Shown here piece after piece: positions 40,326 through 49,768 of a stretch of 64,000 nucleotides of DNA. Source of the DNA: Tenuifilaceae bacterium CYCD (GTDB taxonomy: Bacteria; Bacteroidota; Bacteroidia; Bacteroidales; Tenuifilaceae). Position 1 is the stretch's first letter; each line of letters begins with the position of its first letter. The notes beneath the pieces are model-generated. The model had not been told where the DNA came from. It made no database searches and saw only the letters and a program-made list of their open reading frames with translations. Location of the stretch: NCBI GenBank assembly GCA_036322835.1, contig AP027304.1:2852001-2916000 (forward strand), given 5' to 3'. The position numbers and the translations under genes were made by a program.

Positions 40326-43163
40326 TTAAAATTTTAGGATAAAATTGGTAAGGCTTTCTTCGGATGGGAGGTTCAATCGTTTGCGCAACCGATATCTTCG
40401 CTCTTCAACCCCGCGAACAGTAATGTTTATTAATGGCGCAATTTCCTTGGAAGATAGATTCATTCGTAAATAAGCGCACAGTCTCAAATCGCTTGAGGTT
40501 AGGGTAGGGTAGGCGTCTTTTAGGCGTTTGAAGAAGTTTTGGTGTGCCTGGTCGAATAGTTTTTCGAAAATTTCCCAGTCGTGCTCATTATCGAGGTTTT
40601 GGTTGATTAGATTGTTCAGTTTATCGAAATACTTGTTGGGTATCCTGTAGCCCAACTCATTTTTCATGTTGATAAGTTCGGTGCTAAGTTCCATTAAAAG
40701 TTCGTTCTTTTTGACAATTGACATGGTGCTCAGGGCTAGCTGAGAATTCCTATTTTGGATGTCGGCTTGCAAATTATCGTTTTGGAGTTTGATAATTGTT
40801 TTTTCAACTTCTTCGCGTTCCTTCTGCAACTGTTCCTCCTCTAACTTGCGCATTTGTTCAAAGTGTTTCACAAGCCGAATGCGGTTTATTTTCCACGATA
40901 GAAAGCCTATTGAGACAATAATCAAGACATAAAATGCGTAAGCCATTGTTGACTGGTAGTATGGTGGTTTTATTTCGAACTGAATTTCGGATGGTTTGGT
41001 AACAATCCCCTTTGAGTTTAGGGTTCTAACTTTAAACTTGTAGTTTCCTTTGGGTAAACGGCTGTAAGAGGCTGTGGTACTCGATTGCCATTCGCTCCAG
41101 TCCCTATCTATTCCCTCAAGTTTGAATTGAAAGTAACGTTTGGTTCCTAGCGCTTCGTTAGATGTATATGAGAATGTTACGTTGTTTTGGTTGAACGGAA
41201 TGGCAATGTCTGTATCGACCCAATTGCTTAGCTCATTGTGGTTACCATTGTCCTTCCATGTTTGTACAGATGTAATTGACGGTGGAGTATTAATTTCGAG
41301 CAGGCGGTTTAGCTGAAATATGTTTAGGATAGCAAAACCGTTATCTAAGCATACTAACTCTAAACTGTCGTTAAGGCTTGTGATATTTTCGTAATTTTCA
41401 ACAAGGTTGAAGTTGTACATTTCGGGAATAATTCTGTAAAGAAGCATTGCTTTTCCGAAACGAATTTCGAATAGTCCCCACTCTTTGTCCTTAATAAACC
41501 AGTATCTGGAGTTTGGAAGTTCAACAATGGCGTGGGATGTCTCAAAACCATCGAGTTGGACATTTAGCTTTTCGTAGGCTACGAACTTTTCTGTCAAATC
41601 ATCCCACCTTAAAAATCCATTCCTCGATGGAATTACTATTCTACTATCTATTTTATATACCCTGTTGGTTCTAAAGGTTAATCCTTGCTTTTCGCCAATT
41701 GGCTCTTGTTTAATAATCGATTTCAATTCTTTGCTGGGCTGTAAGCGCGATACTCCTTCGATGGAGTGTCCAACCCATATATTTTCTTGGAAATCTACCT
41801 CTAGTAAACGCGAAGGCGATGAAAAACCCTCGATTAGATGGCTTTGCTTTAATCTGCCATCTGTGGATTTGTAGATTACCAGCTGGCTATAAGTGTTTTG
41901 TATATAGCAAACCTGCTCAGCACTAAGTTTTGTGAGGTTGTATCCTCCGCTTACCGATCCAACTTTTTTCAGTTGCAAATTGTCGAGCAAATATGTTCCA
42001 TTGTTCAATCCGCAGTATACTTTTTTGTCAATTTCCTTGATGAACCAAACCTGACCCTGTGAGTTGGGGATCAACTTTTTGTTTTTGAAGTGATTATCGG
42101 AGCCAAGGTCATAGTAATATATTCCTTGATTTGATCCAATGTATAGTCGATTATCGTTTATAATTCCAGAGTACACCGATTCGGAGTTTGTTTTGTCGAT
42201 ATATATATCGAAAGGGGTGTTAAACGAAATGTAGCTAATACCTCTATCCAGTCCTAGCCAAATATTTCCTAGTTTATCAGAATCGATGGATAGCACCGTA
42301 TTGTTTTGAATGTACTTAGAGTCGATATGGTTAATCAATTTTCCATTTTTGCTCAACACAAAAACTCCATTTAGTATCGATCCCAAAAAATATTGGTTGT
42401 TTACTTCTATCCCGTTATTAATATTGCTGGAAATTAACTCTTTATCTATTTCTGTTTTCCATGGCTTAAATGTTACACCATCGTATATAAACAGTCCTTT
42501 GTTATTTGTACCAAAAAGAATACTGCCATTTTCGTGTTGAAGGGCAACTTTAACCTCTGTATTACTGAATATCTCGCTATTGGGAATATGTTGTAGTTTA
42601 TTGTCAACTATTCTGAATAGACCACCATTTATCTCCTGAACGAATAATTGATTACTTGTGCTTAATAGGAATAAAACTGGAAAAGAAAGTTCGATAGATT
42701 CTACGCTTTTTCCATCGAATTTGTAGATTGATCCAAAACTCTGAAAGTAAATGTTGCCATTTTGTTTGACAATTCTCCAGAATTCCTGATTTGAAATAGA
42801 TTTACCAATATTTTCGGAAAGAGAATGGTATTCAGTCAACTCATTGTTTTCTATTTCCCAATAGCCGAATTCCTCGAAAGAACCAACGTATAGTCTGGTG
42901 CTGTCGTAAAGCACCGAGCGCATAATGGTTTTATTGGGGATATTTATTAGTTGCCAATTAGCACCGTTAAAGCGGAGAATTCCGTTGTTGTTTGCCACGT
43001 AGAGAATACGATTACTTCCAATGCTTATATTCCAGTTCTGGTTGCCAGCCTGGTATTCCGATTTGTTATAGTTGGTTACATGAAAAGTTGGCTGACCAAT
43101 AGCCAATTTTGTAATACCTATTAATATAAAGGTTGCTATATAATAAAAAGATGCTCTAGTCAT
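40326..43163 (-). CDS. PUL regulator: beta-propeller sensor, Y_Y_Y domain, TM and LuxR-type HTH
   Basis: Start ATG at 43163 (MTRASFYY); a TTG at 43184 is in frame but less likely. The roughly 945-residue protein has a signal/TM start, a repeated two-component-regulator propeller (about 30-640; repeats such as LGNIWLGLDRGISYI and IWVGHSIEGVS), a triple-tyrosine domain (YFQFKLEGIDRDWSEW; YSRLPKGNYKFKVRT), a TM segment near 730-755, a coiled coil, and a C-terminal LuxR/GerE-type helix-turn-helix (MNLSSKEIAPLINITVRGVEERRYRLRK; key SSKEIAPLINIT). Unlike hybrid two-component systems it has no His kinase. It probably senses periplasmic oligosaccharide and directly controls the PUL (inference). Confidence 0.88.
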   Translation of the reverse strand: MTRASFYYIATFILIGITKLAIGQPTFHVTNYNKSEYQAGNQNWNISIGSNRILYVANNNGILRFNGANWQLINIPNKTIMRSVLYDSTRLYVGSFEEFGYWEIENNELTEYHSLSENIGKSISNQEFWRIVKQNGNIYFQSFGSIYKFDGKSVESIELSFPVLFLLSTSNQLFVQEINGGLFRIVDNKLQHIPNSEIFSNTEVKVALQHENGSILFGTNNKGLFIYDGVTFKPWKTEIDKELISSNINNGIEVNNQYFLGSILNGVFVLSKNGKLINHIDSKYIQNNTVLSIDSDKLGNIWLGLDRGISYISFNTPFDIYIDKTNSESVYSGIINDNRLYIGSNQGIYYYDLGSDNHFKNKKLIPNSQGQVWFIKEIDKKVYCGLNNGTYLLDNLQLKKVGSVSGGYNLTKLSAEQVCYIQNTYSQLVIYKSTDGRLKQSHLIEGFSSPSRLLEVDFQENIWVGHSIEGVSRLQPSKELKSIIKQEPIGEKQGLTFRTNRVYKIDSRIVIPSRNGFLRWDDLTEKFVAYEKLNVQLDGFETSHAIVELPNSRYWFIKDKEWGLFEIRFGKAMLLYRIIPEMYNFNLVENYENITSLNDSLELVCLDNGFAILNIFQLNRLLEINTPPSITSVQTWKDNGNHNELSNWVDTDIAIPFNQNNVTFSYTSNEALGTKRYFQFKLEGIDRDWSEWQSSTTASYSRLPKGNYKFKVRTLNSKGIVTKPSEIQFEIKPPYYQSTMAYAFYVLIIVSIGFLSWKINRIRLVKHFEQMRKLEEEQLQKEREEVEKTIIKLQNDNLQADIQNRNSQLALSTMSIVKKNELLMELSTELINMKNELGYRIPNKYFDKLNNLINQNLDNEHDWEIFEKLFDQAHQNFFKRLKDAYPTLTSSDLRLCAYLRMNLSSKEIAPLINITVRGVEERRYRLRKRLNLPSEESLTNFILKF

Positions 43164-43181
43164 ATTGTGTACAGAATAGAG

Positions 43182-43213
43182 CAAATTTAATACTAAAATT
43201 GATTATTCGGCAA
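43182..43213 (-). promoter_or_regulatory. Promoter of the PUL regulator gene
   Basis: On the minus strand TTG (43213-43211) and TAAATTTG (43189-43182) lie 21 bases apart, a full Bacteroidota consensus. The -7 ends 18 bases before the ATG at 43163; the -33 lies inside the end of mnmA. Confidence 0.6.
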
Positions 43214-44378
43214 TTACACCCGATCCAATAAGTTCATCGCCATTGTACCATGCGGCAAACTGACCGGCTGTTATACCTCGTTGCGCTTCGTTAAATACGA
43301 TATATATTCCTTCATCTTTGCAGTATAATGTTGCTTTCTGAAGTGGTTGTCGGTAACGAATGCGAACCATTAATTCAATGTGTTGTCCTATGGATAATTT
43401 TAAATCGGGGCGTACCCAGTGAATCTCGTTGGAGTTAATGAATAGCGCTTTACGGTAAAGACCTGGATGATTTTGTCCCATTCCAACGTAAACAATGTTC
43501 TCGGCAATATCGGTTGAAATAACGAACAGAGGTTCTGCTTTCCCTCCTACATTAAGTCCCTTTCGCTGACCTATTGTGTAGAACTGTGCTCCCTGATGTT
43601 CTCCAACCCTTATTCCTTTATTCTTGTTGTAAAGAATTGGCTTCGATAGGTTTTCAAGGTCAGTATAATCGTATTTTGTTAGGGAACTATAGTATTCTAC
43701 AGGAATTTCAACAATACTTCCTTGGGCTGATTTCAGTTTTTGTTGAAGAAATACGGGCAAATCAACCTTTCCAACAAAGCATATTCCTTGAGAATCTTTT
43801 CTTTCAGCTGTTGCAAGGCTCAATTCTGCTGCAATTTTTCGAACCTCTGGTTTTTGAAGATGCCCAATGGGGAATAGGGCGTTTGCCAGTTGATTTTGGT
43901 TTAGCTGGCATAGAAAGTAACTCTGATCCTTGTTTCCATCGAGCCCTGCAAGCAGTTGATAGTAAGTATGTCCATCAATGTTAACTTTAGCCTTACGGCA
44001 GTAATGACCGGTAGCCACATACTTTGCACCTAATTTTAGTGAAGCATCCATAAAAGCGTCGAACTTTATTTCTCTGTTACAAAGTACATCTGGATTTGGA
44101 GTTCTGCCCTTGGAGTACTCATCGAACATGTAATCGACAACACGTTTGCGATACTGTTCACTTAAATCAACAAATTCAAATGGAATTTTAAGTTTTCGGG
44201 CAACCATTTCTGCAAAGTTCATATCGTCATCGAATGGGCAATCTCCTTTTAACACGCCGGTTGTATCATGCCAGTTTTTCATAAACATTCCGATGACTTC
44301 GTAACCTTGTTGTTTTAGTATGTAAGCAGCAACGCTCGAATCAACACCTCCCGATAAACCTACAACTACTCTTTCCAT
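43203..44378 (-). CDS. mnmA: tRNA-specific 2-thiouridylase MnmA
   Basis: MnmA thiolates U34 of tRNA Lys, Glu and Gln in the cytoplasm. The 391-residue protein has the PP-loop GLSGGVDSS (7-15), catalytic Cys100 ([10 protein letters not shown]) and Cys200 (SQGICFVG), YTIGQRKG and the C-terminal beta-barrel ([25 protein letters not shown]). Full family length. Monocistronic-looking, 39 bases upstream of the PUL regulator. Confidence 0.97.
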   Translation of the reverse strand: MERVVVGLSGGVDSSVAAYILKQQGYEVIGMFMKNWHDTTGVLKGDCPFDDDMNFAEMVARKLKIPFEFVDLSEQYRKRVVDYMFDEYSKGRTPNPDVLCNREIKFDAFMDASLKLGAKYVATGHYCRKAKVNIDGHTYYQLLAGLDGNKDQSYFLCQLNQNQLANALFPIGHLQKPEVRKIAAELSLATAERKDSQGICFVGKVDLPVFLQQKLKSAQGSIVEIPVEYYSSLTKYDYTDLENLSKPILYNKNKGIRVGEHQGAQFYTIGQRKGLNVGGKAEPLFVISTDIAENIVYVGMGQNHPGLYRKALFINSNEIHWVRPDLKLSIGQHIELMVRIRYRQPLQKATLYCKDEGIYIVFNEAQRGITAGQFAAWYNGDELIGSGVIAE

Positions 44379-44399
44379 TTCGAATTATTTTTCAGGTTG

Positions 44400-44407
44400 C
44401 AAAGGTA
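44400..44407 (-). promoter_or_regulatory. Candidate -7 element for mnmA
   Basis: Reads TACCTTTG on the minus strand, identical to the -7 of rRNA P2, 21 bases before the ATG at 44378. A -33 TTG is not obvious. Confidence 0.45.
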
Positions 44408-44509
44408 CCAATTTCTGAAATGGTTTGTTATTTAGTGATAAAAATGGTTTGTACGTTTGAAAATATTAAGCCAATTGTATCTATTCTTGTTTACCTTTAC
44501 AAGCAAATT

Positions 44510-44839
44510 ATGAGAATAACTCGAAAATATTTACTTTCAGTTTTACTGCTATTGTTTTTTTTAACCCCAATAGTAGCTAAGTTTTGTGATGGATTATTGC
44601 ATCACCACGATCATTTTCATTGCGATTCCTACTGCGAAGATCAATTTCATACCTATCATGAGAAGTGTCCAATCTTAAACTATGAACTTAGCCTTTTATC
44701 GGATAGACTTCTGGTAATCAACTACGAAAAGTCCGAGTTATGCGTTGAGAATCATTTTACGATAAACTATAGGGTTTATTCTGCCGAACCATTATTACTG
44801 TTTTACCTCAGGGCCCCTCCGCAATATATCTCTATCTAA
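44510..44839 (+). CDS. His-rich secreted small protein
   Basis: I use the ATG at 44510 (MRITRKYLLSVLLLLFFLTPIVA), giving a 109-residue protein with a signal peptide or membrane anchor; earlier in-frame ATGs lack one. Just after the signal comes a dense cluster of potential metal ligands, GLLHHHDHFHCDSYCEDQ followed by FHTYHEKC (about 28-53): seven or more His and three Cys. The rest is beta-like with no family I can name. It lies 278 bases upstream of a TonB-dependent receptor on the same strand, the arrangement of small metal-responsive periplasmic proteins beside metal receptors. Metal binding is inferred; the metal is unknown. Confidence 0.6.
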   Translation: MRITRKYLLSVLLLLFFLTPIVAKFCDGLLHHHDHFHCDSYCEDQFHTYHEKCPILNYELSLLSDRLLVINYEKSELCVENHFTINYRVYSAEPLLLFYLRAPPQYISI

Positions 44840-45117
44840 AAATGCAAGTTCAATTTAGCTGTATCCTTTTTCAAGTAAACACATTGAATAGGAAATGATG
44901 TGCTGAGCGAAAGAAATTTTTCTTTATGAGAAAGTTTCTTTTCGTTCGGTTTATTTTTCTCCATTTGATTTAGTATGGAGGAAATACACTCCATATTGAT
45001 TTTGCTTCACTATAAATTTTTTGTTGCAACAGGCTATTTCATATTGATTTCATGTGTAATGAATTTAATATGAGGTGTGGATGCGATACATGTCTTATTT
45101 CATTAAATTATTAAAAT
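44840..45117. other. Intergenic region before the TonB receptor
   Basis: About 280 bases without a gene. Imperfect inverted repeats are visible (agaaattttt/aaagtttct near 44915-44942, and atggag/ctccat near 44974-44993). These could be a terminator or an operator for a metal regulator; no known operator is recognised. Confidence 0.4.
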
Positions 45118-47349
45118 ATGAATCATAAACATCTATTAACAATAATTCTACTCTTTATTTCAGCAATTTCGAATGCCCAGAACTCAATATTTGGGACAGT
45201 GGTAGATGAGAATGTAAAACCATTAGTTGGAGCATCTGTGTATATTCCTGATTATAATAAGGGAACGGTTACCGATAAAAACGGAAAATATAAAATATCA
45301 GGAATTCCTAATGGAAAAGTTAATGCCAGCTATTCATTTATAGGCTATACAAATGTAATAGAGATAATTGATTTTGAAGGAAATTCCATAGAGAAAAACA
45401 TTAAATTAGTTCAATCGCCAATCCAAACTGAAGCGATTGTAGTTTCAAGTGGTTATCGATCTTCGCAGCATCAGAATGCAGTCAAAATTGATGTTTTAAA
45501 GTTGATGGAGCAGCAAGAAATTGTCACACCTAACTTTGCAAAAGCGTTGACCTCAATTCCTGGGGTTGATATGATAAGTAAGGGCAATGGCGTTACAAAA
45601 CCCGTAATTCGTGGTTTATCGATGAACGATATATTGATATTGAACAACGGAGTACGGTTCGAGAATTACCAGTACTCCAATCATCATCCATTAGGAATTG
45701 ATGAGTTTGGAGTTGAAACAGTTGAGGTGATTAAAGGTCCGGCCTCGTTGTTGTACGGTGCCGATGCAATTGGTGGCGTTATTAATTTTATAAAAGAGCA
45801 GCCTGCTCCGGTTGGAAGAATTTTGGGTGATTACAATTTTCAGTATCACACAAACTCCTATGGAGTAGTGAATGACGTTGGTTTTAAGGGAACTACCGAT
45901 AAATTTTTTGGAGGGCTTCGGTTTGGGCAGAAGAGCCATGCCGATTATTTGCAGGGTGGTGGCGATTTTGTCCCAAACTCTCGGTTTAACGAGTACTCAC
46001 TCAAAACCAATTTTGGATTTGTTGGGCATAATTCTACAGTGAAGTTCAATTACGATTACAATAGTCAGAATTTGGGATTGGTAGAAGAGGAGGCTGTGGA
46101 ATCGATATTAAAAAGAGGCCGACAAAATGATATTTTCTATCAAAGGCTAAATAGCCATTTGTTTGCATCGGAAGCCAAAATATTTCTTGGGAAAAGCAGA
46201 GTTGAACTAAATGCTTCGTATCAGAATACAGAGTTAACCCATTTTGGCGGAAAGGATGAGTACGAACTTCAGATGTATCTAGGAACTTTAATATACGATG
46301 CGAAGTTTTTTGTCCCAGCTATTAGCAATACCGATTTTATATTGGGGTTTCAGGGGCTAAATCAGAAGAATCAGAATATCAATGGACGGGAAACTATTTT
46401 GCTACCCAATGCAAATTCAAATAGTTATTCTGGATTTTTATTTGCACAGAGAGCGTTTATTGAAAAGATAAAAGTTCAAGCAGGAGTGAGGTTTGATTAC
46501 AAATCAATCAGTTCAGAATCAGTAGGAATTGAGTCAAATTTTGATTATCGTCCTATGTTATCGAAAGACTATAGTAGTTTCTCTGGATCAATAGGAGGTA
46601 CATATAGACTTACTCCAGATTTGCTATTTCGGATAAATGGAGCAACTGCTTTTCGGAATCCTAATTTGGCAGAACTAACTTCCAACGGACCGCACGAGGA
46701 GCGTTATGAATTGGGGAATGCATCTCTTGTTCCGGAAAAGTCGTTTGAGTTGGATTTTAGTTTGCACTATCATACCAATAATATTTTGTTTGATATTGCG
46801 GCCTTTCGTAATTGGATTAACGACTACATTTTTATAGCACCGACAGGATCAACATCTGCCGAAGGATTGGGCATTTATCAGTATACTCAGAAAAACTCGG
46901 TTCTTTATGGAGGAGAGGTTGGCGTGCAGGTTCATCCACGAGGAGTCGATGGCTTTCATATAAGTTCGTCATATTCTTTTGTGGTTGGCAAGCAATGCAA
47001 CGGCGACTATTTGCCTTTTATACCTGCTCAGAGGATAAATCTTGATTTATTTTTTGAGAGGTCTCATGCGTTGTTTTTTGATGATGCTTTTATTTCTGTT
47101 CAGCCCAACTATACTTTTTCTCAGAATCATATAGCATTCGAAGAGTCGAAAACCGATGGTTATGGGTTGATAGATATCTCGTTGGGAGGAAGCATTAGGG
47201 TTAAAACTATAAATGTTCAACTGGTTATTGGGGTAAATAATCTATTCGATAAGAAGTATATAGATCATTTATCAACATTGAAAGAGGTGGAGTTCTATAA
47301 TCCAGGCAGAAATATCTCATTTACAATGAAAGTTCCTTTCGAAGTATAG
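45118..47349 (+). CDS. TonB-dependent outer-membrane receptor, probably metal or metal-chelate uptake
   Basis: A 743-residue receptor with signal peptide (SAISNAQ), a carboxypeptidase-like domain (about 22-105; GASVYIPDYNKGTVTDKNG), plug domain (about 120-230; IRGLSMNDILILNNGVRF, EVIKGPASLLYGADAIGGV) and barrel ending in FTMKVPFEV. It is shorter than SusC and lacks a SusD partner, so it is a siderophore/cobalamin/metal-type receptor. The plug has the His-rich SNHHPLGID, and with the His-rich protein upstream this hints at Zn or Cu (ZnuD-like). The substrate is unproven. Confidence 0.9.
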   Translation: MNHKHLLTIILLFISAISNAQNSIFGTVVDENVKPLVGASVYIPDYNKGTVTDKNGKYKISGIPNGKVNASYSFIGYTNVIEIIDFEGNSIEKNIKLVQSPIQTEAIVVSSGYRSSQHQNAVKIDVLKLMEQQEIVTPNFAKALTSIPGVDMISKGNGVTKPVIRGLSMNDILILNNGVRFENYQYSNHHPLGIDEFGVETVEVIKGPASLLYGADAIGGVINFIKEQPAPVGRILGDYNFQYHTNSYGVVNDVGFKGTTDKFFGGLRFGQKSHADYLQGGGDFVPNSRFNEYSLKTNFGFVGHNSTVKFNYDYNSQNLGLVEEEAVESILKRGRQNDIFYQRLNSHLFASEAKIFLGKSRVELNASYQNTELTHFGGKDEYELQMYLGTLIYDAKFFVPAISNTDFILGFQGLNQKNQNINGRETILLPNANSNSYSGFLFAQRAFIEKIKVQAGVRFDYKSISSESVGIESNFDYRPMLSKDYSSFSGSIGGTYRLTPDLLFRINGATAFRNPNLAELTSNGPHEERYELGNASLVPEKSFELDFSLHYHTNNILFDIAAFRNWINDYIFIAPTGSTSAEGLGIYQYTQKNSVLYGGEVGVQVHPRGVDGFHISSSYSFVVGKQCNGDYLPFIPAQRINLDLFFERSHALFFDDAFISVQPNYTFSQNHIAFEESKTDGYGLIDISLGGSIRVKTINVQLVIGVNNLFDKKYIDHLSTLKEVEFYNPGRNISFTMKVPFEV

Positions 47350-47401
47350 AAACATATGGGGAGTCACTTGGCTCCCCGTATGAATTTTATAAGAGTATTA
47401 C

Positions 47402-49753
47402 TTATTGTTTTTTCTTCGAATATATGTAAAAGCCTAGTGCTGAAATCAGAATAAAGGAAATTATTATATAAATCCACCAGTTTGAGACTTTTTCATCACC
47501 TGTTTCAATTAAACTATTGTGTAATTCAAACTTTTGGTTGTCAGGTAAGGTTAGATACTTGTCAATGGTTGAATGGGCTAGAATTCGCAATAATTCTGAA
47601 AGATGTATTTGATATCCCTTAGGATTATTTCTTTTGAAATTCAGTATTAATTCTTCAATGCTGTGGGTTTCTGGATTATTAACAAGAATTTCGGCTAGTA
47701 GTTGGCTGAGTTCAGGCGATGCTGCATTGATTAGTTCGTTGTACAGATGGAAAAAAGCATTATGCGAAATATTGGAAATATTTCTTGACCGCTTTTTATC
47801 GGAGATTAAGTCCGAGTTGTTTAACCTATCGGCAAGGGCGGCTAGTGATAGCGTAATAGCATCCTTTTCTTCGAATGTTTCAAATGCTTGGGAGAATTCT
47901 ATAACCTTTTCGTTTAGTTGATCCTTTGTGAATTGCCATTCATCCTTTAAAATTCGGGCAAGAATAGACTGAGAATTTGCTGGAGCTAGAATCAGTAATA
48001 TTTCAGCAAGACTGTTATCGGTATTGCCTGTTGATTCATAGTTTATTGCAAATCCAGAGTTGTTTTGAGTGTCAGACGTGTTTTTGTCTTTTAATATAGT
48101 CGACAGATTGTTTGTGTCGCTGAATTGCTTAAGTAAGTTGATTCTATCCTGAATTGGACTAGTTGTCGATGTGTCTATTTCATTAGTTTCAGTCTTCTGA
48201 GCGATAATGAAATCTTCAGCTCTTGTTTGCTCCGTTTTAACTGCAATTTTTTCGACGGCCTTAACTTTTTCTTTTATATCAAAACCTTTACCCTCAAAGA
48301 ATAGTTTGTATCGCTTTTGTGGGTCAATTTTAATAGGTATATCGGAATTCGATATATCCATGTAGGCTATACCATCTTTGTTTAATGTGTCCACTACAAT
48401 TTTTTTGTAACCATTGTTGGATATCCTATCGGCAAAAGATGTGGTGGAAATTATGTTTTTCATGAACTTGGGAATGAAAAGTTCCACTTCGCAGATATCC
48501 TGATCGCCAAAACCATCAGAATCAAACACAGCCATGAGGCCTTTTGATCCATTGCCAATGGGTTGGTAGAAAAGGTTGTCGTCTGTTGTGTTAATGGGGT
48601 AGCCCATGTTTATGGGAGTGGACCATTCCCCATTTGAGTTAATTTGGGAAAGAAATATGTCGTAGCCTCCAGTGTTATTATGTCCTTCGGAGCTAAAATA
48701 TAGCATAGTGCCATCATTGGAAACGAAAGGTGTATTTTCGTTAAAGTCAGTGTTAATTGTCGCCCCTAAATTTCTGGGAGATCCCCAATCGTTTCCCGAA
48801 GAACGTTCGCTTACATATATATCCAAATCGCCATAACCGCCCTTACGATTGCTTGTGAAATATAGGTATTTCCCATCGGAGCTAACGCAGGCATGAGTTT
48901 CGTAATATTCGGAGTTAATGTTTTTGTTTAGTTTGATCATGGGGCACCACTTACCATTTTTTAGTTTCGAAACGTAAATATTGCCATCGTGATTATCATC
49001 CTTGAACAGGTAAAGCTCATTGCCATCGTATGATAGAGAAAGGGTTGAACAGTTACCATCAACTTGTAAATCCAACGTTATATTTTTGGGAGTACTCCAT
49101 TCTCCGTTGCTGCCAAGGGTTGATACGAAAACTGCTTGGTAAAACTTTCGTTTGGTTGTGAATGCCAGCGTTTTTCCATCTCCCGATATTATGGGGTTAT
49201 AATTTGCAAACCTGTCGTTTATGTTTTCTCCGAGGTTGACTTGCAGGTAATTTATTGGTGTTTTTTGAACAGTAATAGAATTTTTTGCAGAGTTTATTTG
49301 GTGAGTTAAGTATTCAATGTTCCATTGTCCTTTACTTTTTGTTAAATCAGTGAACCGTTTGTATTCTGCCAGTGCATTATCAATTTGATTATTTACAAAG
49401 TACGCATTGCCCAGATAGAATATGGCATCAATAGGAGCTTTAGTTTCAAATATTGATTCTTCGTTATAGCTTTTGGTGGTATTAGATACCGCTTTTTTTA
49501 GAAAGGCGATGGATTTATCTTTACTGCCTGGAATATTCAGGTAGCAAAATCCTATTCTGTAATTAAGATTCGAGTTCTCGGGTTGATGTTTGTATACTTG
49601 TAAATACAAGGCGAGGGCTTCTTCATAGTCTTCAAAGTAAAAGTAAGAGTTTGCATCCTTATAGGTTTCCTCCAATTCCTTTTTAGTTTGAGCAAACAAC
49701 TCAATTGTTCCCAAACAGATAAAAAGAATCGGTAGATACTTTAATAATTTCAT
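47402..49753 (-). CDS. TPR plus PD40 beta-propeller protein with C-terminal membrane anchor
   Basis: 783 residues with signal peptide (LGTIELFAQ). Residues about 25-160 are TPR repeats (YFEDYEEALALYLQVYKHQPENSNLNYRIGFCYLN; key DYEEALALYLQ). About 170-430 is a WD40-like PD40 propeller with repeats such as YLYFTSNRKGGYGDLDIYVSE. About 540-745 is helical and Ser/Asn-rich with unknown function; a TM segment (WWIYIIISFILISALGFYIY) and Lys-rich tail finish it. The front half resembles PorE/T9SS-associated and gliding proteins, but the OmpA domain is missing. A shorter paralogue lies 16 bases upstream. Function unknown. Confidence 0.75.
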   Translation of the reverse strand: MKLLKYLPILFICLGTIELFAQTKKELEETYKDANSYFYFEDYEEALALYLQVYKHQPENSNLNYRIGFCYLNIPGSKDKSIAFLKKAVSNTTKSYNEESIFETKAPIDAIFYLGNAYFVNNQIDNALAEYKRFTDLTKSKGQWNIEYLTHQINSAKNSITVQKTPINYLQVNLGENINDRFANYNPIISGDGKTLAFTTKRKFYQAVFVSTLGSNGEWSTPKNITLDLQVDGNCSTLSLSYDGNELYLFKDDNHDGNIYVSKLKNGKWCPMIKLNKNINSEYYETHACVSSDGKYLYFTSNRKGGYGDLDIYVSERSSGNDWGSPRNLGATINTDFNENTPFVSNDGTMLYFSSEGHNNTGGYDIFLSQINSNGEWSTPINMGYPINTTDDNLFYQPIGNGSKGLMAVFDSDGFGDQDICEVELFIPKFMKNIISTTSFADRISNNGYKKIVVDTLNKDGIAYMDISNSDIPIKIDPQKRYKLFFEGKGFDIKEKVKAVEKIAVKTEQTRAEDFIIAQKTETNEIDTSTTSPIQDRINLLKQFSDTNNLSTILKDKNTSDTQNNSGFAINYESTGNTDNSLAEILLILAPANSQSILARILKDEWQFTKDQLNEKVIEFSQAFETFEEKDAITLSLAALADRLNNSDLISDKKRSRNISNISHNAFFHLYNELINAASPELSQLLAEILVNNPETHSIEELILNFKRNNPKGYQIHLSELLRILAHSTIDKYLTLPDNQKFELHNSLIETGDEKVSNWWIYIIISFILISALGFYIYSKKKQ

Positions 49754-49768
49754 TGCAAAAACAAACTT

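Noticed and set aside
43574-43984. 136-codon plus-strand frame
   Set aside because: Antisense to the well-supported mnmA gene.
47402-49753. PorE (type IX secretion)
   Set aside because: TPR and PD40 match but the OmpA domain is missing, so the specific name is not supported.
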